A DNA stretch of 64,000 bases from Methylaequor sp045563055 (lineage in GTDB: Bacteria; Pseudomonadota; Alphaproteobacteria; Methylaequorales; Methylaequoraceae). Shown piece by piece: positions 9,045-18,208 of the stretch (its first letter is position 1; every line of letters starts with the position of its first letter). The notes beneath the pieces are model-generated. The model was given only the letters and a program-made list of their open reading frames with translations. It was not told the origin of the DNA and did no database searches. The stretch is taken from assembly GCA_045563055.1 (NCBI GenBank), contig JBJKUR010000001.1, positions 50,600 through 114,599 of the forward strand. The letters are read 5' to 3'. The translations under genes and the position numbers were made by a program.

Positions 9045-9920
9045 ATGAACTTTAACTTTAATTTTTTCAAATATAGATACATAGCTTTTGTTTTCTCAAT
9101 TTTCATACTACTAATATCAATTTGTCTTTTTTTATATAAAAATCTCAACCTTGGAATTGACTTCAAAGGTGGGACTATGGTTGAAGCTAAGTTTCAAACA
9201 CCTCCTGATTTGGCCTCTTTAAGGGCTGATATAGACAGTCTCATGATTGGAAATTCAGAAATTCAAGAGTTTGGTGATTCAGAGACTGTCCTCATAAAGC
9301 TGGAGAAAACTGATGATCCAGAGGTAAATCAAGAACAAATCATTCAAAAACTTAAAAGCACACTAGATGAAAGTGTTGATTATAGGAGAATAGAATTTGT
9401 AGGACCAAAAGTTGGTAATGAATTGAAGTCAGTGGCAATTAAGGCGATTATATTCTCCTTACTTGCAATGTTTGCTTACATATGGTTTAGATTTGCTGGT
9501 TGGCAATTCGGTCTTGGTGCTTTGATTGCACTGTTTCATGACGTAATTTCAACTATTGGTTTTTTTTCACTGAGTCAAATCGAGTTTAATCTGGCTTCAA
9601 TAGCTGCTATTCTAACCATTGCTGGATATTCAATTAATGATACGGTAGTAGTCTTTGATAGAATTAGAGAAAACCTCATAAAATCAGAAAAAAATCTTCA
9701 GGATCTCTTAAACTTGTCAATTAATCAAACACTTTCTAGGACCTTAATGACTTCTATAACTACTATTCTAGCTCTTCTAGCATTATTTATTTTCGGAGGG
9801 GAGGTTGTTAAAGGATTTGTATCGGCTATGATGTGGGGTGTATTAATTGGAACTTACTCTTCTATTTTCATAGCATCCCCTTTAATCATACTCTTTGGTT
9901 TCAGTAGATCAAAAGACTAA
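9045..9920 (+). CDS. secF: protein translocase subunit SecF
   Basis: Partner of SecD in the Sec translocon. I chose ATG at 9045, just after the secD stop; a longer TTG frame from 8991 would overlap secD. Residues LGIDFKGGTMVEA near 37 are the SecF version of the DFKGG motif, and SINDTVVVFDRIRENL near 197 is the conserved segment in the membrane domain. Six membrane helices are visible. The 291-residue length is normal. The gene ends two bases before the convergent sodX stop. Confidence 0.96.
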   Translation: MNFNFNFFKYRYIAFVFSIFILLISICLFLYKNLNLGIDFKGGTMVEAKFQTPPDLASLRADIDSLMIGNSEIQEFGDSETVLIKLEKTDDPEVNQEQIIQKLKSTLDESVDYRRIEFVGPKVGNELKSVAIKAIIFSLLAMFAYIWFRFAGWQFGLGALIALFHDVISTIGFFSLSQIEFNLASIAAILTIAGYSINDTVVVFDRIRENLIKSEKNLQDLLNLSINQTLSRTLMTSITTILALLALFIFGGEVVKGFVSAMMWGVLIGTYSSIFIASPLIILFGFSRSKD

Positions 9921-9921
9921 A

Positions 9922-10230
9922 CTAAAAGTAAAATTTAAACGATTTTTTTGAAACTGATAAAATCACCTTTCCAATAACTTGATCTTTTTTTATAGGCCCA
10001 ATATCATTTGCAGAGATGCTTTGCTTAAATTCCCCTTCAAACCAAAGCATATTTTTAGAGTCGATCCTTACTAGTTTTTTTATAAGTTTTCCATAATGTG
10101 AATGGTTGAATACAAAAAGATTTTGAATTTTTAACATCTCTGTTGATTTTATAACAACAAACGAGCTCCTTGGAATAGAAGGTGACATGCTATCACCTTC
10201 GACTTTAAAAAGAGAAAATTTAAAAAACAC
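9922..10230 (-). CDS. sodX: nickel-type superoxide dismutase maturation protease (S26/S24-like)
   Basis: Short serine protease of the signal-peptidase superfamily. Residues VEGDSMSPSIP place the catalytic Ser at about residue 14, and KLIKKLVRI near 48-56 offers the catalytic Lys; ANDIGPIKKDQVIGKV follows as in the family. The usual length is about 90-110 residues, and this is 102. The start is a GTG, five bases after the sodN stop. The enzyme is thought to remove the N-terminal propeptide of nickel superoxide dismutase so that His1 can bind nickel, and it lies directly downstream of that gene. Confidence 0.9.
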   Translation of the reverse strand: MFFKFSLFKVEGDSMSPSIPRSSFVVIKSTEMLKIQNLFVFNHSHYGKLIKKLVRIDSKNMLWFEGEFKQSISANDIGPIKKDQVIGKVILSVSKKSFKFYF

Positions 10231-10235
10231 AAACT

Positions 10236-10736
10236 CTAACTTAATTTGGGATAGACAACCTCTTGCTCCGGTGGATACGGCGATTTTGATTTAAAAGTTT
10301 CAAAACCTTTTGACTCCCAGAATATTTGAGAAAATCTATTGACTTTCTCCAATAATTCTAAAGTTGCTTCCTTGTCAATGTTTTGTTTGGCTTTAGAAGC
10401 TAGCAACATTATAGAGTGTGTTAAGTCATGTAATTCAGGAAACTTTTCGAGTTGTGGTTGTTTGAAATAATCTCCCCATATGACTCTTATTTCGTCTTTA
10501 ACTTTGTGGCCATGTTCTTCTTTTTGAGAAATTAATCTTGATAACTGTGCTTGATTGTCTATTGAAAGAGAATCCTTTTGTCTTATTTCTTCAATTAAAT
10601 CGACAATTCTAATCATAGTAAGAACTGCTATTTGAGAAATAATTGGGTCATAGATCTTACACGGAATATCGCAATGTGCTGAAACCGTATTAAATGGTCT
10701 TATTTTATTTAAATTTTTTAAGAATTTGTATAGCAT
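10236..10736 (-). CDS. sodN: nickel superoxide dismutase
   Basis: Ni-dependent superoxide dismutase. The nickel hook appears as HCDIPCKIYDP; cleavage after Ala20 would expose His1, giving the His1, Cys2 and Cys6 ligands of the mature enzyme. The rest is the expected four-helix protein (QIAVLTMIRIVDLIEEI, then a long amphipathic helix and FWESKGF near the C-terminus). The total is 166 residues including a 20-residue propeptide. AAAGG lies about eight bases before the ATG. It is common in marine bacteria and avoids iron or manganese use. The maturation protease follows in the same operon. Confidence 0.95.
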   Translation of the reverse strand: MLYKFLKNLNKIRPFNTVSAHCDIPCKIYDPIISQIAVLTMIRIVDLIEEIRQKDSLSIDNQAQLSRLISQKEEHGHKVKDEIRVIWGDYFKQPQLEKFPELHDLTHSIMLLASKAKQNIDKEATLELLEKVNRFSQIFWESKGFETFKSKSPYPPEQEVVYPKLS

Positions 10737-10775
10737 AGTATTACCTTTGTAAATGTATTGATGATTATAGTATTA

Positions 10776-10789
10776 AGTTTATATAAACT
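10776..10789. promoter_or_regulatory. 14-bp perfect palindrome in the sodN upstream region
   Basis: AGTTTATATAAACT reads the same on both strands and lies 40 bp upstream of the sodN ATG, in the 101-bp divergent gap to the gene at 10838. Flanking TTGTAAAT and ATTTACAG also form a looser inverted pair. It could be an operator for a dimeric regulator or part of overlapping divergent promoters. AT-rich palindromes arise by chance in this background, so the assignment is tentative. Confidence 0.3.
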
Positions 10790-10837
10790 ATAAATACAAA
10801 ATTTACAGATTTATTTTAAAAATTATTTTGGATTTTT

Positions 10838-11425
10838 ATGACTTTAAATAAAAATAATTTATTTTATGTAAGAAATTTACAGAAAAAAATGTATTTTCCA
10901 AATGATGAATTTATAAGTGCATTATTTATGCTTGAAAAATTTCTTTTCGATAATTTTAGCTTTACAGAAGAAGCCCCACTTAAAATTATCAAACAGAAAT
11001 GGATATATGATTCTATTGAAAAAGATGATTACACAAATGATGTTACAAAAAATTTTGAATCTTTTAGTGATTTGCAATTAAAAAATAAAGTTTTAGATCT
11101 AATTGAAACTTTTAGTGCAATTCCAAATGTCGATAATAAAAATAAATTTCTGGAGAAGTTTCAAAAGTTCAATAAAAAATTCAATTTACTCATTAATATG
11201 AGAAGTAATTCATTTGCAACCTCAATGAACTTCCAACTTATTTTACTAATTTATGTAAAGAAATTTCAAACAAATAATTGGCTATCTGATAAATATTTTG
11301 GTGATAATGCAAGTTGTGATGCATTTGAAATTGTCTTTATAGAAATTTTTAAAAAAAAAAATATCTTTAATATCTCCAAAAGCTATTATTTACTTAAATT
11401 AATCTTAAAACTAATAAGGGGATGA
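10838..11425 (+). CDS. divergent squalene/phytoene-synthase-like protein
   Basis: 195 residues with no strong motif. The N-terminal third reads FISALFMLEKFLFDNFS...EAPLKIIKQKWIYDSIEKD, spaced like the ALxxLxxFxxE...EPLxxxIRLxWWRDAI region of squalene/phytoene-synthase-like proteins of the NDUFAF6 type, and a gene of that family commonly follows secDF in alphaproteobacteria. The Asp-rich catalytic motifs are not visible, so enzymatic activity is doubtful. It overlaps the next gene by ATGA. The family assignment is an inference from one segment and context. Confidence 0.4.
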   Translation: MTLNKNNLFYVRNLQKKMYFPNDEFISALFMLEKFLFDNFSFTEEAPLKIIKQKWIYDSIEKDDYTNDVTKNFESFSDLQLKNKVLDLIETFSAIPNVDNKNKFLEKFQKFNKKFNLLINMRSNSFATSMNFQLILLIYVKKFQTNNWLSDKYFGDNASCDAFEIVFIEIFKKKNIFNISKSYYLLKLILKLIRG

Positions 11426-11682
11426 TAAAAAGACTACTGATATTAATTTTTTTCATTGTTTTGATAAATTTATGCATTTTTGTTCTTTTAGATCCTATTA
11501 ATCTAATTGTACATCTTCTTGTCAGCATTTTTTTCACTTTAAATTATTTTATAGCAGTTATTTTAAATGATATCCGAATTTTTATGCTCAAAATACCTTA
11601 CTCACAATTCACAAAGAATAATGAATTTACTGCTGAAGATCATCCAATAATTAAATCTGCACGTCAGCGTTTAGGAAAATAG
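11422..11682 (+). CDS. small membrane protein of unknown function
   Basis: 86 residues. Two adjacent hydrophobic stretches (about 4-22 and 26-52) are followed by a polar tail ending AEDHPIIKSARQRLGK. Translation is coupled to the preceding gene through an ATGA overlap. I do not recognise the family. The 3' end is ten bases from the convergent uvrA stop. Confidence 0.6.
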   Translation: MIKRLLILIFFIVLINLCIFVLLDPINLIVHLLVSIFFTLNYFIAVILNDIRIFMLKIPYSQFTKNNEFTAEDHPIIKSARQRLGK

Positions 11683-11691
11683 ATCCTACCG

Positions 11692-14517
11692 TTATTTTTC
11701 TAAAAAATCTTTTAAACAATCTGAAGTGTCATTCTTTTTTTGTACTAATAGGTCTTCAACCGGTCCCTCAAATAGAATGTACCCTCCCTTGTCGCCGCCT
11801 TCTGGTCCCAAATCTATTACCCAATCAGATGTTTTTATAACATCTAAATTGTGCTCTATTACTATAACAGTATTTCCGTCCTCAACAAACTTATGCAGAA
11901 TTTCAAGTAGTTTGCCGACGTCATGTGTGTGTAAACCAGTCGTGGGTTCATCAAGAATATAAAATGTCTTTCCTGTGGATCTTTTTGAAAGTTCTTTGGC
12001 TAATTTGATTCTCTGAGCTTCACCTCCAGACAATGTGGTTGCTGATTGTCCGATCTTAATATACTCCAGTCCAACTTTTTTGAGAGTTTCAAGTTTTTTT
12101 GAAATAGAGGGTATTGCTTTAAAAAAGATAAGACCTTCTTCCACAGTCATATTTAAAACATCTGCAATGCTTTTGTTTTTAAATTTTACTTCCAAAGTTT
12201 CTCTATTAAACCTTTTTCCTTTGCAGAGATCGCAAGTTACAAATACATCAGATAGAAAATGCATTTCGATTCTTAATAATCCATCTCCTTGACAATTTTC
12301 ACATCTCCCCCCCTTTACATTGAAAGAGAATCTCCCTGGTTTATATCCTCTTGCCCTAGCCTCCGGTAAGTTTGAATACCATTCTCTAATAAAGTTAAAG
12401 CATCCCGTGTAGGTTGCAGGATTAGACCTCGGAGTTCTGCCGATAGGTGTCTGATCAATTTGAATGATTTTATCTAAATTCTGGTACCCCTTAATTTCAG
12501 AGTATGGAAGTGCTGGTTCACTACCATTATTCATTTTTTTAGACAATGCTTTATATAGGGTTTCAATTACCAAGGAAGATTTACCACCACCTGAAACACC
12601 AGTTACACTGATAAATTTTTTCAATGGAAATTTAATGTTAACATCTTTTAAATTATTTCCTTTGGCTCCTGATATTTCGATGCAGAGGTTGGATGAATTG
12701 TTCTTTTTTCTATTAATTGGGATAGATAGTTTTTTTGATAGGTACATACCTGTGAGACTTTTTTTATTTTTCTTAATATCATTAGGTTTCCCCTCTGCAA
12801 TAATCTCACCTCCGTTTATTCCAGCTCCAATACCGACATCGACAACATAATCACTTTCTAATATTGTTTCCTCATCATGCTCAACAACAAGTACAGAGTT
12901 ACCTAAATCTCGAAGTTTTTTTAAAGTTTTAATTAACTTTTTATTATCACGTTGATGCAAACCAATTGATGGTTCATCTAAAACATACAAAACACCTGTA
13001 AGTCCAGAACCAATTTGAGAAGCCAGCCTGATTCTTTGACTTTCTCCACCTGAGAGAGTGTTTGAGCTTCTTGAAAGTTGAAGGTAACCCAACCCAACGT
13101 TATTTAAAAAAGATAATCTGTCTATAATTTCTTTTATAATCTTGTTGGAGATTTGTTTTTTAAAATCAGAGAGATTTCTTTCAAGTTCTAAAAACCAATA
13201 CAATAAGTTCTCAATTGAAAAGTCTGAAATTTCACTTATATTTTTGTCATTAATTTTAATAGCTAGGGCCTCATTCTTTAATCTGGTCCCCTCACATTTT
13301 TCGCATGAAACTTTGCTGAGATATTTATTTAATTCATCTCTCTGCCATTGATCTGATCTTTTAAGCTTATTGTTAAGAAAACCAATAACTCCATCAAATA
13401 ATCTATTATAATTCCAACCAGTAAAACTATTAAATATATTAATTTCTTTGTTATCTCCAAAAATTACTTTCAATTTTTTTTCTTTTGGTATGTCCTTCCA
13501 ACTTATATTTGGGTTTATAGAACAATGTTTTGCAACCTCATTTGTTAATTCCCTATAAAATTGGTTGCTTTTGTTCCAGGGGAGAATAACCCCTTGATTT
13601 ATTGATAGTGAAGGATCGCCAATAATTAAGTCTGGATTGAATTTTTCTTTATATCCTAATCCATCGCAAGATGCACAAGCTCCATTAGGGCTATTAAAAG
13701 AAAATAATCTAGGTTCAATTTCTTCGATAGTAAAATTAGAGATTGGACAGGCAAATTTTGAAGAGTATACATATTTTTTTTGATTCTCTACTTCATAAAA
13801 ATATATAACACCATCTGATAAGTTGAGAGCAGTTTCAATTGATTGAGCAATTCTTGATTCATATTTATTATTTACCTCAACTCTGTCAACAACCACTTCA
13901 ATCGTATGCTTTTTATTTTTATCTAAGTCTGGTATATCTGAATCTGTATAATTTTCACCATCAATTCTGAACCTTGCGAATCCTTTTTTAATTAAGTCTG
14001 AAATTTCTTTTTTAAATTCACCCTTCCTATTGTTCACAATCGGAGAAATCAAATAGAATTTTGAGTTCTTTGTATGTTTATAAAACTCATCAACAATTTC
14101 TTGTGTGGACATTGACTTTATTTCTTTACCAGTTGTTGGCGAGTAAGGCGTTCCAATTCTGGCAAATAATACTCGAAAATAATCATAAATTTCTGTTACG
14201 GTTCCTACAGTAGACCTAGGATTTCTTGAAGTGGTTTTCTGATCAATCGATATTGAGGGCGATAGACCTTCAATAGAGTCTACTTCCGGTTTTTCCATCA
14301 TATTTAAAAATTGACGCGCATATGAAGATAAACTTTCAACATATCTTCTTTGTCCCTCCGCATAAATGGTATCAAATGCCAAAGAAGATTTTCCTGAACC
14401 TGACAATCCACTAATTACCACTAATTTATTTTTTGGAATATTCAAACTAACATTTTTAAGGTTATGTTGTTTAGCTCCAATAATTTTAATGAAATTTTGG
14501 GGTTTATTTGAAATCAT
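11692..14517 (-). CDS. uvrA: excinuclease ABC subunit A
   Basis: DNA-damage recognition ATPase of nucleotide excision repair. Two ABC modules are complete: Walker A GLSGSGKSS (residues 37-45) and GVSGGGKSS (about 640), with signatures LSGGESQRIRLA (about 485) and LSGGEAQRIKLAKELS (about 829). Zinc-binding Cys pairs appear as CPIS/CASC, CEKCEGTRLK and CENCQGDG/CDLCKGKRF. The conserved GQRRYVESLSSYARQFL follows the first P-loop. 941 residues is full length. It is divergent from ssb with a 73-bp gap, an arrangement seen widely in proteobacteria and compatible with a shared SOS-type promoter, though I see no clear LexA box. Confidence 0.98.
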   Translation of the reverse strand: MISNKPQNFIKIIGAKQHNLKNVSLNIPKNKLVVISGLSGSGKSSLAFDTIYAEGQRRYVESLSSYARQFLNMMEKPEVDSIEGLSPSISIDQKTTSRNPRSTVGTVTEIYDYFRVLFARIGTPYSPTTGKEIKSMSTQEIVDEFYKHTKNSKFYLISPIVNNRKGEFKKEISDLIKKGFARFRIDGENYTDSDIPDLDKNKKHTIEVVVDRVEVNNKYESRIAQSIETALNLSDGVIYFYEVENQKKYVYSSKFACPISNFTIEEIEPRLFSFNSPNGACASCDGLGYKEKFNPDLIIGDPSLSINQGVILPWNKSNQFYRELTNEVAKHCSINPNISWKDIPKEKKLKVIFGDNKEINIFNSFTGWNYNRLFDGVIGFLNNKLKRSDQWQRDELNKYLSKVSCEKCEGTRLKNEALAIKINDKNISEISDFSIENLLYWFLELERNLSDFKKQISNKIIKEIIDRLSFLNNVGLGYLQLSRSSNTLSGGESQRIRLASQIGSGLTGVLYVLDEPSIGLHQRDNKKLIKTLKKLRDLGNSVLVVEHDEETILESDYVVDVGIGAGINGGEIIAEGKPNDIKKNKKSLTGMYLSKKLSIPINRKKNNSSNLCIEISGAKGNNLKDVNIKFPLKKFISVTGVSGGGKSSLVIETLYKALSKKMNNGSEPALPYSEIKGYQNLDKIIQIDQTPIGRTPRSNPATYTGCFNFIREWYSNLPEARARGYKPGRFSFNVKGGRCENCQGDGLLRIEMHFLSDVFVTCDLCKGKRFNRETLEVKFKNKSIADVLNMTVEEGLIFFKAIPSISKKLETLKKVGLEYIKIGQSATTLSGGEAQRIKLAKELSKRSTGKTFYILDEPTTGLHTHDVGKLLEILHKFVEDGNTVIVIEHNLDVIKTSDWVIDLGPEGGDKGGYILFEGPVEDLLVQKKNDTSDCLKDFLEK

Positions 14518-14590
14518 TTATTTAAAACTTTTTAAAGATTTATATTTTATTTGAATTAATTATGATATTATATTTTTTTTTTATATAGCA

Positions 14591-15052
14591 ATGGCAGGAT
14601 CTGTAAATAAAGTAATATTACTCGGAAGATTAGGTGGAGATCCTGAAGTTAGAGTTTCTCAGGATGGATCAAAAATCGCTCGTTTTTCAATAGCCACTGG
14701 CGAGACTTGGAAAGATAAGAGTACAAATGAAAAAAAAGAAAGAACAGATTGGCACAAAATAGTTATCTTTTCTCCTGGATTATCAGAGATAGTTGAAAAA
14801 TACTTAAAAAAAGGTTCGCAAGTTTATTTAGAGGGACAGATTAGAACTAGAAAATATACCGATCAGGCAGGAGTTGAGAAATCAACCACCGAAGTTGTTT
14901 TACAGGGCTATAATTGCCATCTCACGATGCTAGATGGTAGATCTGATGAAGTTCAAACGGTTAGTTCTCCGAACATTGAAAACTCTAAAATTGACAAGAA
15001 AGTTGATCAAGGAATTGAGGAGTTTGACATAGAAGATGAAGTTCCATTTTAA
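14591..15052 (+). CDS. ssb: single-stranded DNA-binding protein
   Basis: Tetrameric OB-fold protein that coats single-stranded DNA. The N-terminus AGSVNKVILLGRLGGDPEVR and the segment TDWHKIVIFSPGLSEIVEKYLKKGSQVYLEGQIRTRKY are diagnostic. Residues about 1-112 make the OB fold. The linker is short and the tail ends DIEDEVPF, the acidic tip that recruits repair and replication partners (usual form DDDIPF). At 153 residues it is compact. It is divergent from uvrA and followed after 14 bases by gyrA. Confidence 0.97.
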   Translation: MAGSVNKVILLGRLGGDPEVRVSQDGSKIARFSIATGETWKDKSTNEKKERTDWHKIVIFSPGLSEIVEKYLKKGSQVYLEGQIRTRKYTDQAGVEKSTTEVVLQGYNCHLTMLDGRSDEVQTVSSPNIENSKIDKKVDQGIEEFDIEDEVPF

Positions 15053-15066
15053 TATGATTTGTAAAA

Positions 15067-17703
15067 ATGATTGACGACAGCAAACCTGAAAATTTAGAAG
15101 AGGAAAGCATCTTCATTGAAAAAGAGATGGAGAGCTCCTTCCTTGATTATGCAATGAGTGTGATAGTCTCAAGGGCTCTTCCTGATGTTTGTGATGGTTT
15201 GAAGCCAGTTCATAGAAGAATTATTTATGCTATGAATGAGTCGGGCTACATTTCTGGGAAACCCTCTAGAAAATCCGCCAGAATAGTAGGGGATGTTATG
15301 GGTAAGTATCACCCTCATGGTGATTCAGCAATTTATGATGCAATGGTCAGGTTGGCACAAGATTTTAGCATGAGGGTTCCTTTAGTTGATGGTCAAGGAA
15401 ATTTTGGTTCTATGGATGGTGATTCAGCTGCTGCTATGAGATATACCGAAGCTAAGCTTTCCCCAATTGCTTCTTTTTTAGTTAATGATATAGAAAATGA
15501 AACGGTAAATTTTAGAGAGAATTACGATGGTACTGCAATGGAGCCTGAGTTATTACCAGCCGAGTTTCCAAACTTACTTATTAACGGATCAGAGGGAATC
15601 GCAGTTGGTATGGCAACAAAGATACCTCCACATTGTCCCAATGAAATAATAGATGCATGCTGTAAAATTATTTCCAACCCGAATGTTTCAGATGAAGACT
15701 TACTAGATATAGTTAAGGGACCTGATTTTCCCACAGGAGGAATAATAATTGGAAAGACGGGTATAAGAGATGCGTATTTAAAAGGTAAAGGATCAATTAT
15801 TATTAGGGCGAAAACTACTATCGAGAATTCTAAAAAAGGTAGAGAATCAATAATAATTACCGAAATACCATACTCTATTAAGAAATCACAATTAATTGAA
15901 AATATTGCTAGAGTTGCTAAAGACAAAATAATAGAAGGAATTTCAGAATTAAGGGATGAATCAAATAGGGAAGGAGTCAGGGTGGTGATTGATCTAAAAA
16001 AAGATATCCAAGCTGATGTTGTTATGAATCAATTATACAAATTCACCTCTCTTCAGACCTCTTTCGGAATAAATATGTTGGCCTTGAGTAATGGGGTGCC
16101 ACAACTTTTAAATTTAAAAAAATATCTTCAACTTTTTACAAGTTTTCGGAAAGATGTAGTCTATAAGAGAACAAAATACCATCTAAAGAAAACGAGAGAC
16201 AAGGCCCATATTTTACTTGGTCTTTCAATTGCACTGGAAAATATTGATAAAATAATAGAAATAATCAAGTCTTCAAAAGATACAAATGATGCAAAAAATA
16301 AGTTAATTGCACGAAGTTGGAAAATTCCACCGGATCAATTTATTCAGGAGTTTATTAATTCTGATGTTTTAACTTCAGAGGAAAACGGATCTGTAAAAAT
16401 TTCAGAAACTCAAGCAAAATCAATTCTTGAAATTAGATTAAGTAAGCTTACCGGGCTGGAAAGATCAAAACTCATTAGCGATTTAAAAGAATGTGTAGAG
16501 TTGATAAAGGAATATTTGGGAATACTTTCTTCAAAAGATCGGTTAAATGAAGTCATAGTGGATGAACTTTCAAACATTAAAACAAAAATTGATTCTTCAA
16601 GATTAACAGAAATCTCTGAGAATGAAGAAACCATAGATGATGAATCTTTAATCAGGTCTGAGGATGTGGTTGTAACTTTAACACACACTGGATACGTAAA
16701 AAGAGTCCCTCTTAATTCTTACAGGGCTCAAAAAAGAGGGGGGAAAGGCAGGTCAGGAATGACCACCAAACAAGAAGACTTTGTAAATGAGGTTTTTGTT
16801 GTAAACACATTATCTCCTCTATTATTTTTTTCATCAAGGGGAATAGTCTACAAACTTAAGACATATAAATTACCAGTAGGAAGCCCAACTTCCAAAGGTA
16901 AAGCTTTGGTTAATCTTTTACCATTAAGAAGTGGTGAGAAAATTACAGCTATAATGCCGTACGATATTTCAGAAAATAATATTATTTTTGCAACATCAAC
17001 AGGAAATATACGTAGGAACAAGTTAACTGATTTTCATAATATAAATGCCAATGGAAAGATTGCCATGAAGCTTAATGAGAATGATAGATTAGTCAACGTA
17101 TTAACTTGTTCAGAAAATTCAAATATATTTCTTTCAACAAGACTTGGAAAATGTATAAGGTTTTCGTGTAAGGATTTAAGAGTTTTTACAGGTAGATCTT
17201 CAATTGGTGTAAGAGGAATTAAGTTGTCAAAAAGTGACTCGGTTATATCTCTTGCAATACTCAACGGAATTGACTTTGATGTAAATGAGCGAAACGAGTA
17301 TTTAAAAAATTCTTCTTCCATTAGAAAAAATGAAGATTCATCTAACAAATTTACTGACAATGAAAAGTTCTCAAATTTAAGATCAAATGAAGAATTTATT
17401 TTAAGTGTTACAGATAAAGGGTTTGGGAAAAGAAGCTCTGCTTACGAATATAGAAAAACCAAAAGAGGTGGAGTGGGAATTGCTAATATGCAATTAAGCA
17501 ATAGAAATGGTAGCCAAGTTGTTGCTTCTTTTCCAATTAATGATACGGATCAATTAATGCTTGTTACTGACAAAGGTAAACTTATTAGATGTCCTGTTAA
17601 TGATGTGCGAATAGGAGGTAGACAAACACAAGGTGTAACGCTTTTTAATGTATCAGATGAAGAAAAAGTAGTTTCAGTAGCTAAACTAGAAGAGAATGAG
17701 TAA
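15067..17703 (+). CDS. gyrA: DNA gyrase subunit A
   Basis: Breakage-reunion subunit of gyrase. The catalytic Tyr lies in AAAMRYTEAKL (about residue 125). The quinolone-determining region reads GKYHPHGDSAIYDAMVRLAQ with Ser and Asp in the usual wild-type positions (about 87 and 91). The GyrA box QKRGGKG near residue 555 separates it from ParC. C-terminal beta-pinwheel blades follow, with a Ser/Asn-rich acidic insertion at about 735-780 (LKNSSSIRKNEDSSNKFTDN) between blades. 878 residues is normal. Its end overlaps coaD by eight bases. Confidence 0.97.
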   Translation: MIDDSKPENLEEESIFIEKEMESSFLDYAMSVIVSRALPDVCDGLKPVHRRIIYAMNESGYISGKPSRKSARIVGDVMGKYHPHGDSAIYDAMVRLAQDFSMRVPLVDGQGNFGSMDGDSAAAMRYTEAKLSPIASFLVNDIENETVNFRENYDGTAMEPELLPAEFPNLLINGSEGIAVGMATKIPPHCPNEIIDACCKIISNPNVSDEDLLDIVKGPDFPTGGIIIGKTGIRDAYLKGKGSIIIRAKTTIENSKKGRESIIITEIPYSIKKSQLIENIARVAKDKIIEGISELRDESNREGVRVVIDLKKDIQADVVMNQLYKFTSLQTSFGINMLALSNGVPQLLNLKKYLQLFTSFRKDVVYKRTKYHLKKTRDKAHILLGLSIALENIDKIIEIIKSSKDTNDAKNKLIARSWKIPPDQFIQEFINSDVLTSEENGSVKISETQAKSILEIRLSKLTGLERSKLISDLKECVELIKEYLGILSSKDRLNEVIVDELSNIKTKIDSSRLTEISENEETIDDESLIRSEDVVVTLTHTGYVKRVPLNSYRAQKRGGKGRSGMTTKQEDFVNEVFVVNTLSPLLFFSSRGIVYKLKTYKLPVGSPTSKGKALVNLLPLRSGEKITAIMPYDISENNIIFATSTGNIRRNKLTDFHNINANGKIAMKLNENDRLVNVLTCSENSNIFLSTRLGKCIRFSCKDLRVFTGRSSIGVRGIKLSKSDSVISLAILNGIDFDVNERNEYLKNSSSIRKNEDSSNKFTDNEKFSNLRSNEEFILSVTDKGFGKRSSAYEYRKTKRGGVGIANMQLSNRNGSQVVASFPINDTDQLMLVTDKGKLIRCPVNDVRIGGRQTQGVTLFNVSDEEKVVSVAKLEENE

Positions 17704-18208
17704 TAATATTATAACCGGAATATACCCAGGAACCTTTGACCCTGTTACTTTTGGCCACTTAGATATAATTTTGAGAGCGTCTCACATAGTAAATAAATTA
17801 ATAATCAGTGTTGCTGAAAATAGGCATAAAAAGCCTTTTTTTGATTTAAATGAAAGAATCAAAATGATCAAAGATTCTATCGATGTTTTGGATACTAATA
17901 ATTGTGAGATAAATGTGGTAGGTTTCGATAATCTTCTAGTTGAACATGCTAAAAAGTTTAATGCCAAAGTTATCATCAGAGGATTAAGAGCTGTTGCGGA
18001 TTTTGAGTATGAGTTTCAAATGGCAGGTATGAACTCTAAATTAAGACCCGATATTGAGACCATTTTCCTTATGGCTTCTGAAAACCTTCAATTAACTTCC
18101 GCTAGATTTGTAAAGGAGGTAGCATTCTATGGTGGAAAAATAGAGAGTTTTGTTCCAAAAAATGTTTTAGATATGTTTAAAATTAAAAGAAAGGAGAAAA
18201 AATGCTAA
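17696..18208 (+). CDS. coaD: phosphopantetheine adenylyltransferase
   Basis: Penultimate enzyme of coenzyme A synthesis, converting 4'-phosphopantetheine and ATP to dephospho-CoA. The nucleotidyltransferase motif is GTFDPVTFGHLDII (TxGH at residues 18-21). VIIRGLRAVADFEYEFQMAGMN near 90-110 is the substrate-binding segment, and LTSARFVKEVA replaces the more common ISSxxVKE form. 170 residues is normal. It starts inside gyrA (eight-base overlap) and overlaps the cyclophilin gene by seven. Confidence 0.96.
   Translation: MSNNIITGIYPGTFDPVTFGHLDIILRASHIVNKLIISVAENRHKKPFFDLNERIKMIKDSIDVLDTNNCEINVVGFDNLLVEHAKKFNAKVIIRGLRAVADFEYEFQMAGMNSKLRPDIETIFLMASENLQLTSARFVKEVAFYGGKIESFVPKNVLDMFKIKRKEKKC

Noticed and set aside
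10838..11425. Active squalene or phytoene synthase
   Set aside because: The two Asp-rich motifs needed for catalysis are not visible; only a family-like N-terminal helix region and context support the relation.
15522..15926. Minus-strand frames within gyrA, and similar ones within secD, mfd and uvrA
   Set aside because: They are antisense to strongly conserved enzymes and lack ribosome sites.
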